Shown piece by piece: positions 63,301 through 64,000 of a stretch of 64,000 nucleotides of DNA (position 1 is its first letter; every line of letters begins with the position of its first letter). The stretch is from Nitratireductor sp. XY-223 (GTDB lineage Bacteria; Pseudomonadota; Alphaproteobacteria; Rhizobiales; Rhizobiaceae). The notes beneath the pieces are model-generated. The model did no database searches. It was not told the DNA's origin and saw nothing but the letters and a program-made list of their open reading frames with translations. The position numbers were made by a program, and so were the translations under genes. The DNA is taken from the NCBI RefSeq assembly GCF_004959855.1, contig NZ_SPNT01000006.1, forward strand, positions 62,001 through 126,000, read 5' to 3'.

Positions 63301-63515
63301 CCGTTGACCTGTTCTTCAATCGGAATGGCCACCATCTTCTCGACGAGACCGGAATCGGCGCCAGGATAATTGGCCGTGACGACGACCTGGGGCGGCGTGA
63401 CATTCGGGTATTCGGCGATCGGGATCAGCACGATCGCGATTACGCCGACAAGCGAAAAGATGATCGAAATCACCAGCGCGAATTTCGGTCGGGCTATGAA
63501 GAATCTCGACAACAT
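60369..63515 (-). CDS. RND multidrug efflux permease (HAE-1 family)
   Basis: A 1,048-residue AcrB/MexF-type inner-membrane exporter. It starts with FFIARPKFALVISIIF, has 12 predicted membrane segments and two large periplasmic loops, and shows the proton-relay Asp pair in LVVDDSIVIIEN (about residue 405) and the GFIPLEDKG segment. It works with an adaptor and an outer-membrane channel to expel hydrophobic drugs and detergents. Its gene is 15 bases downstream of the adaptor gene. No outer-membrane channel gene is inside the window. Confidence 0.94.
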   Translation of the reverse strand: MLSRFFIARPKFALVISIIFSLVGVIAIVLIPIAEYPNVTPPQVVVTANYPGADSGLVEKMVAIPIEEQVNGVDNMLYMSSTSSNSGTYTLTITFSVGTDPDIAAVNVQNRVSLAQPQLPSSVTQQGVSTKKQSSNMLLVINLISPDETRDAIYLSNYASQNIQDALSRLPGVGSVSQFGPLDYSMRVWMRPDIMTALNLTASDLSQAIQAQNVQATAGQIGGAPFAGETDFQFTLRAEGLLQTVEQFGNIIVSGDSSGQLVRLRDVADVQLGSRSYAASAALNNKPSTAIAVYQAPGANALDVATSVYNALEQMKGSFPSGVEYQLLYDVTKAVRASIQEIVVTLCITAALVVAVVFLFLMSWRAVLIPAIAIPVSLLGTLAILYLIGFSANLITLFGIILAITLVVDDSIVIIENTERIMEEEGLEPREATIKAMDQVTGPIIATTFVLLAVFVPVCFFPGITGRIYLQFALTITVAFSLSAVNALTLAPALCATMLRQKTGRSKGILHIIPAAVDKTRDGYVWLVRILLKNVWVSLLIFVFAVAATIFMLRATPTGFIPLEDKGVLFANVQLPDGASLQRSRAVAEDMTTLMQEVDGVTDVISVSGFSLISGDGSNYVTLIAVLAPWDERKSSQTQWYNILAELDKKLATVQEATAFVFPLPPIDGLGISGGISAQIQDNRNESVEQLGQVTNALLSAASADPVFLQVFSSLSTGSPQYSVSIDRDKAEALGVNISDIFTALQANLGSMFVNNFLLDGKIYWVILAAEASYRQTLDDIGNIYVKGGSGDMIPLSTLIGTQPVLGPEAVTRYNLVRSAAVQGLTSTGHSTGQGIETFEAIAAKTLPDGYSVEWTGVSLQEIEAGSFVIYIFLLAFTFAYLCLVAQYESWSLPISVMCSTVFAVFGALLPLFLIDVLNNNIYAQIGIVLLIGLAAKKAIMLVEFSRTRREAGESIVEAAISAAHTRFRPVTMTGLCFIIGVLPLVFASGAGSSSRISIGLPVFAGMVIDSTIGLLMIPVLYVAVQRLRERRKKSPPAAGGEKSVSPG

Positions 63516-63530
63516 CGTGACCGGACCCGC

Positions 63531-64000
63531 CTACTGGCTCAATTCAGTTGCGTTGACCGTTACACCGGGGCTTATGCGCTGCAGACCCTGGGTGACGACC
63601 TTGTCGCCTTCCTCGAGCCCCGATGTGACCTCCCAGAGCCCACTGACCTGGCGTCCGAGCTTGACGTCGCGGCGCTCGATCTTGTCGGAGGCGTCCACCA
63701 GGTAAACGAAATGCCCGCTGCTATCGAGCTGCACGGCCGACTGCGGCACGACAAGCACCTGCTGGGGCTGGGCCTCGGCCACCGTGACATTGACGAACTG
63801 CCCGGGGATGAGGACGTTCTTCGGATTGTCGAAGGTCGCCCGTACCTCGACCGTATCGCTCGCTTCCTCGACGGCGGTGCCGACATAGGTGACCGATCCG
63901 GTCGATTCGTAAGGATCTCCGCTCGCCAGCGTCAGGCTGATTTTCAGCGCGGCTGAGTCGGTACCGATAAGTCCCTTCTCGCGATCGGCGATCAGGTCCT
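63531..64000 (-). CDS. RND efflux periplasmic adaptor, 3' part (gene cut by window end)
   Basis: The C-terminal 155 or so residues of a membrane-fusion (AcrA/MexE-like) protein, continuing beyond the window edge. Visible is the beta-barrel/membrane-proximal region: YVGTAVEEASDTVEVRATF, LIPGQFVNVTV, VLVVPQSAVQ, FVYLVDASDKIERRDVKLG and GLEEGDKVVTQGLQRISPG. It links the RND permease to the outer membrane. The start and signal sequence lie outside. First gene of the pump operon. Confidence 0.9.
   Translation of the reverse strand, partial: DLIADREKGLIGTDSAALKISLTLASGDPYESTGSVTYVGTAVEEASDTVEVRATFDNPKNVLIPGQFVNVTVAEAQPQQVLVVPQSAVQLDSSGHFVYLVDASDKIERRDVKLGRQVSGLWEVTSGLEEGDKVVTQGLQRISPGVTVNATELSQ

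Noticed and set aside
1-64000. tRNA, rRNA, insertion sequences or prophage
   Set aside because: I found no tRNA-like cloverleaf, rRNA segment, transposase, integrase or terminal inverted repeats of an IS. The 29.9-30.1 kb palindromes have no enzyme gene of their own.

Overview
The window reads as chromosomal DNA of a GC-rich alphaproteobacterium, most likely a member of the Hyphomicrobiales (Rhizobiales; Rhizobiaceae/Phyllobacteriaceae-like). This is inferred from the IalB-family protein, a giant Gly-rich 'QSIGGGGG' autotransporter of rhizobial type, the NitT/TauT and ProU-type catabolic ABC clusters, the SleB-like cell wall hydrolase and the IorAB-type molybdoenzyme. I saw no rRNA, tRNA, CRISPR array, transposase or phage gene. 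The window is cut inside a gene at both ends.

Layout. (1) 1-10.4 kb: the 3' part of a giant repetitive autotransporter, then an exported IalB-like protein. (2) 10.4-22.0 kb: a compact catabolic/uptake operon (cluster A). A ferredoxin-reductase-like flavoprotein diverges from an AceE/transketolase-like ThDP enzyme, a creatininase-family hydrolase, a NitT/TauT-type ABC transporter, a cytosine-deaminase-like amidohydrolase, an FAD-linked oxidase, a flavodoxin-fold reductase, a RidA-family protein and a RutR-like TetR regulator. The divergent intergenic region carries a sequence close to the RutR box. (3) 22.0-32.2 kb: a second catabolic/uptake cluster (cluster B) behind a divergent LysR regulator: ketoglutarate-semialdehyde-type dehydrogenase, an M19 'dipeptidase' lacking the usual N-terminal zinc ligands, an unrecognised 566-aa protein, a DUF3726-like protein, an LDH2/malate-dehydrogenase-type reductase and a ProXWV-like betaine transporter. 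Two large related palindromes separate the binding-protein gene from the permease gene. (4) 32.4-47.5 kb: mixed housekeeping and envelope genes: YHS protein, membrane pentapeptide-repeat protein, fasciclin protein, DUF3095 protein, CbpA/CbpM chaperone pair, GH25 lysozyme, zinc alcohol dehydrogenase with an APC permease, a large MFS/FBT-like transporter, a membrane FHA-like/trypsin-like protease, a BNR-repeat protein paired with a Gly-Gly-ending ubiquitin-fold protein, and a cell wall hydrolase. (5) 47.7-52.7 kb: a tandemly duplicated SAM methyltransferase, an exported molybdopterin-fold protein, a sirtuin, an MmyB-type XRE regulator with a divergent membrane protein, and a TetR regulator. (6) 52.8-64 kb: an IorAB-type molybdenum hydroxylase with a diheme cytochrome c, a rhodanese, a universal stress protein, a tandem SH3 membrane protein, an aldo/keto reductase, and an RND efflux pump whose adaptor gene runs off the window.

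Clusters A and B are the most interesting parts. Each combines a dedicated transporter, a local regulator with a plausible operator, and a set of enzymes that does not match a textbook pathway I can name with confidence. Cluster A looks directed at a nitrogen heterocycle or cyclic amide, and cluster B at a quaternary amine or proline-betaine-like compound. Both substrate assignments are inference.
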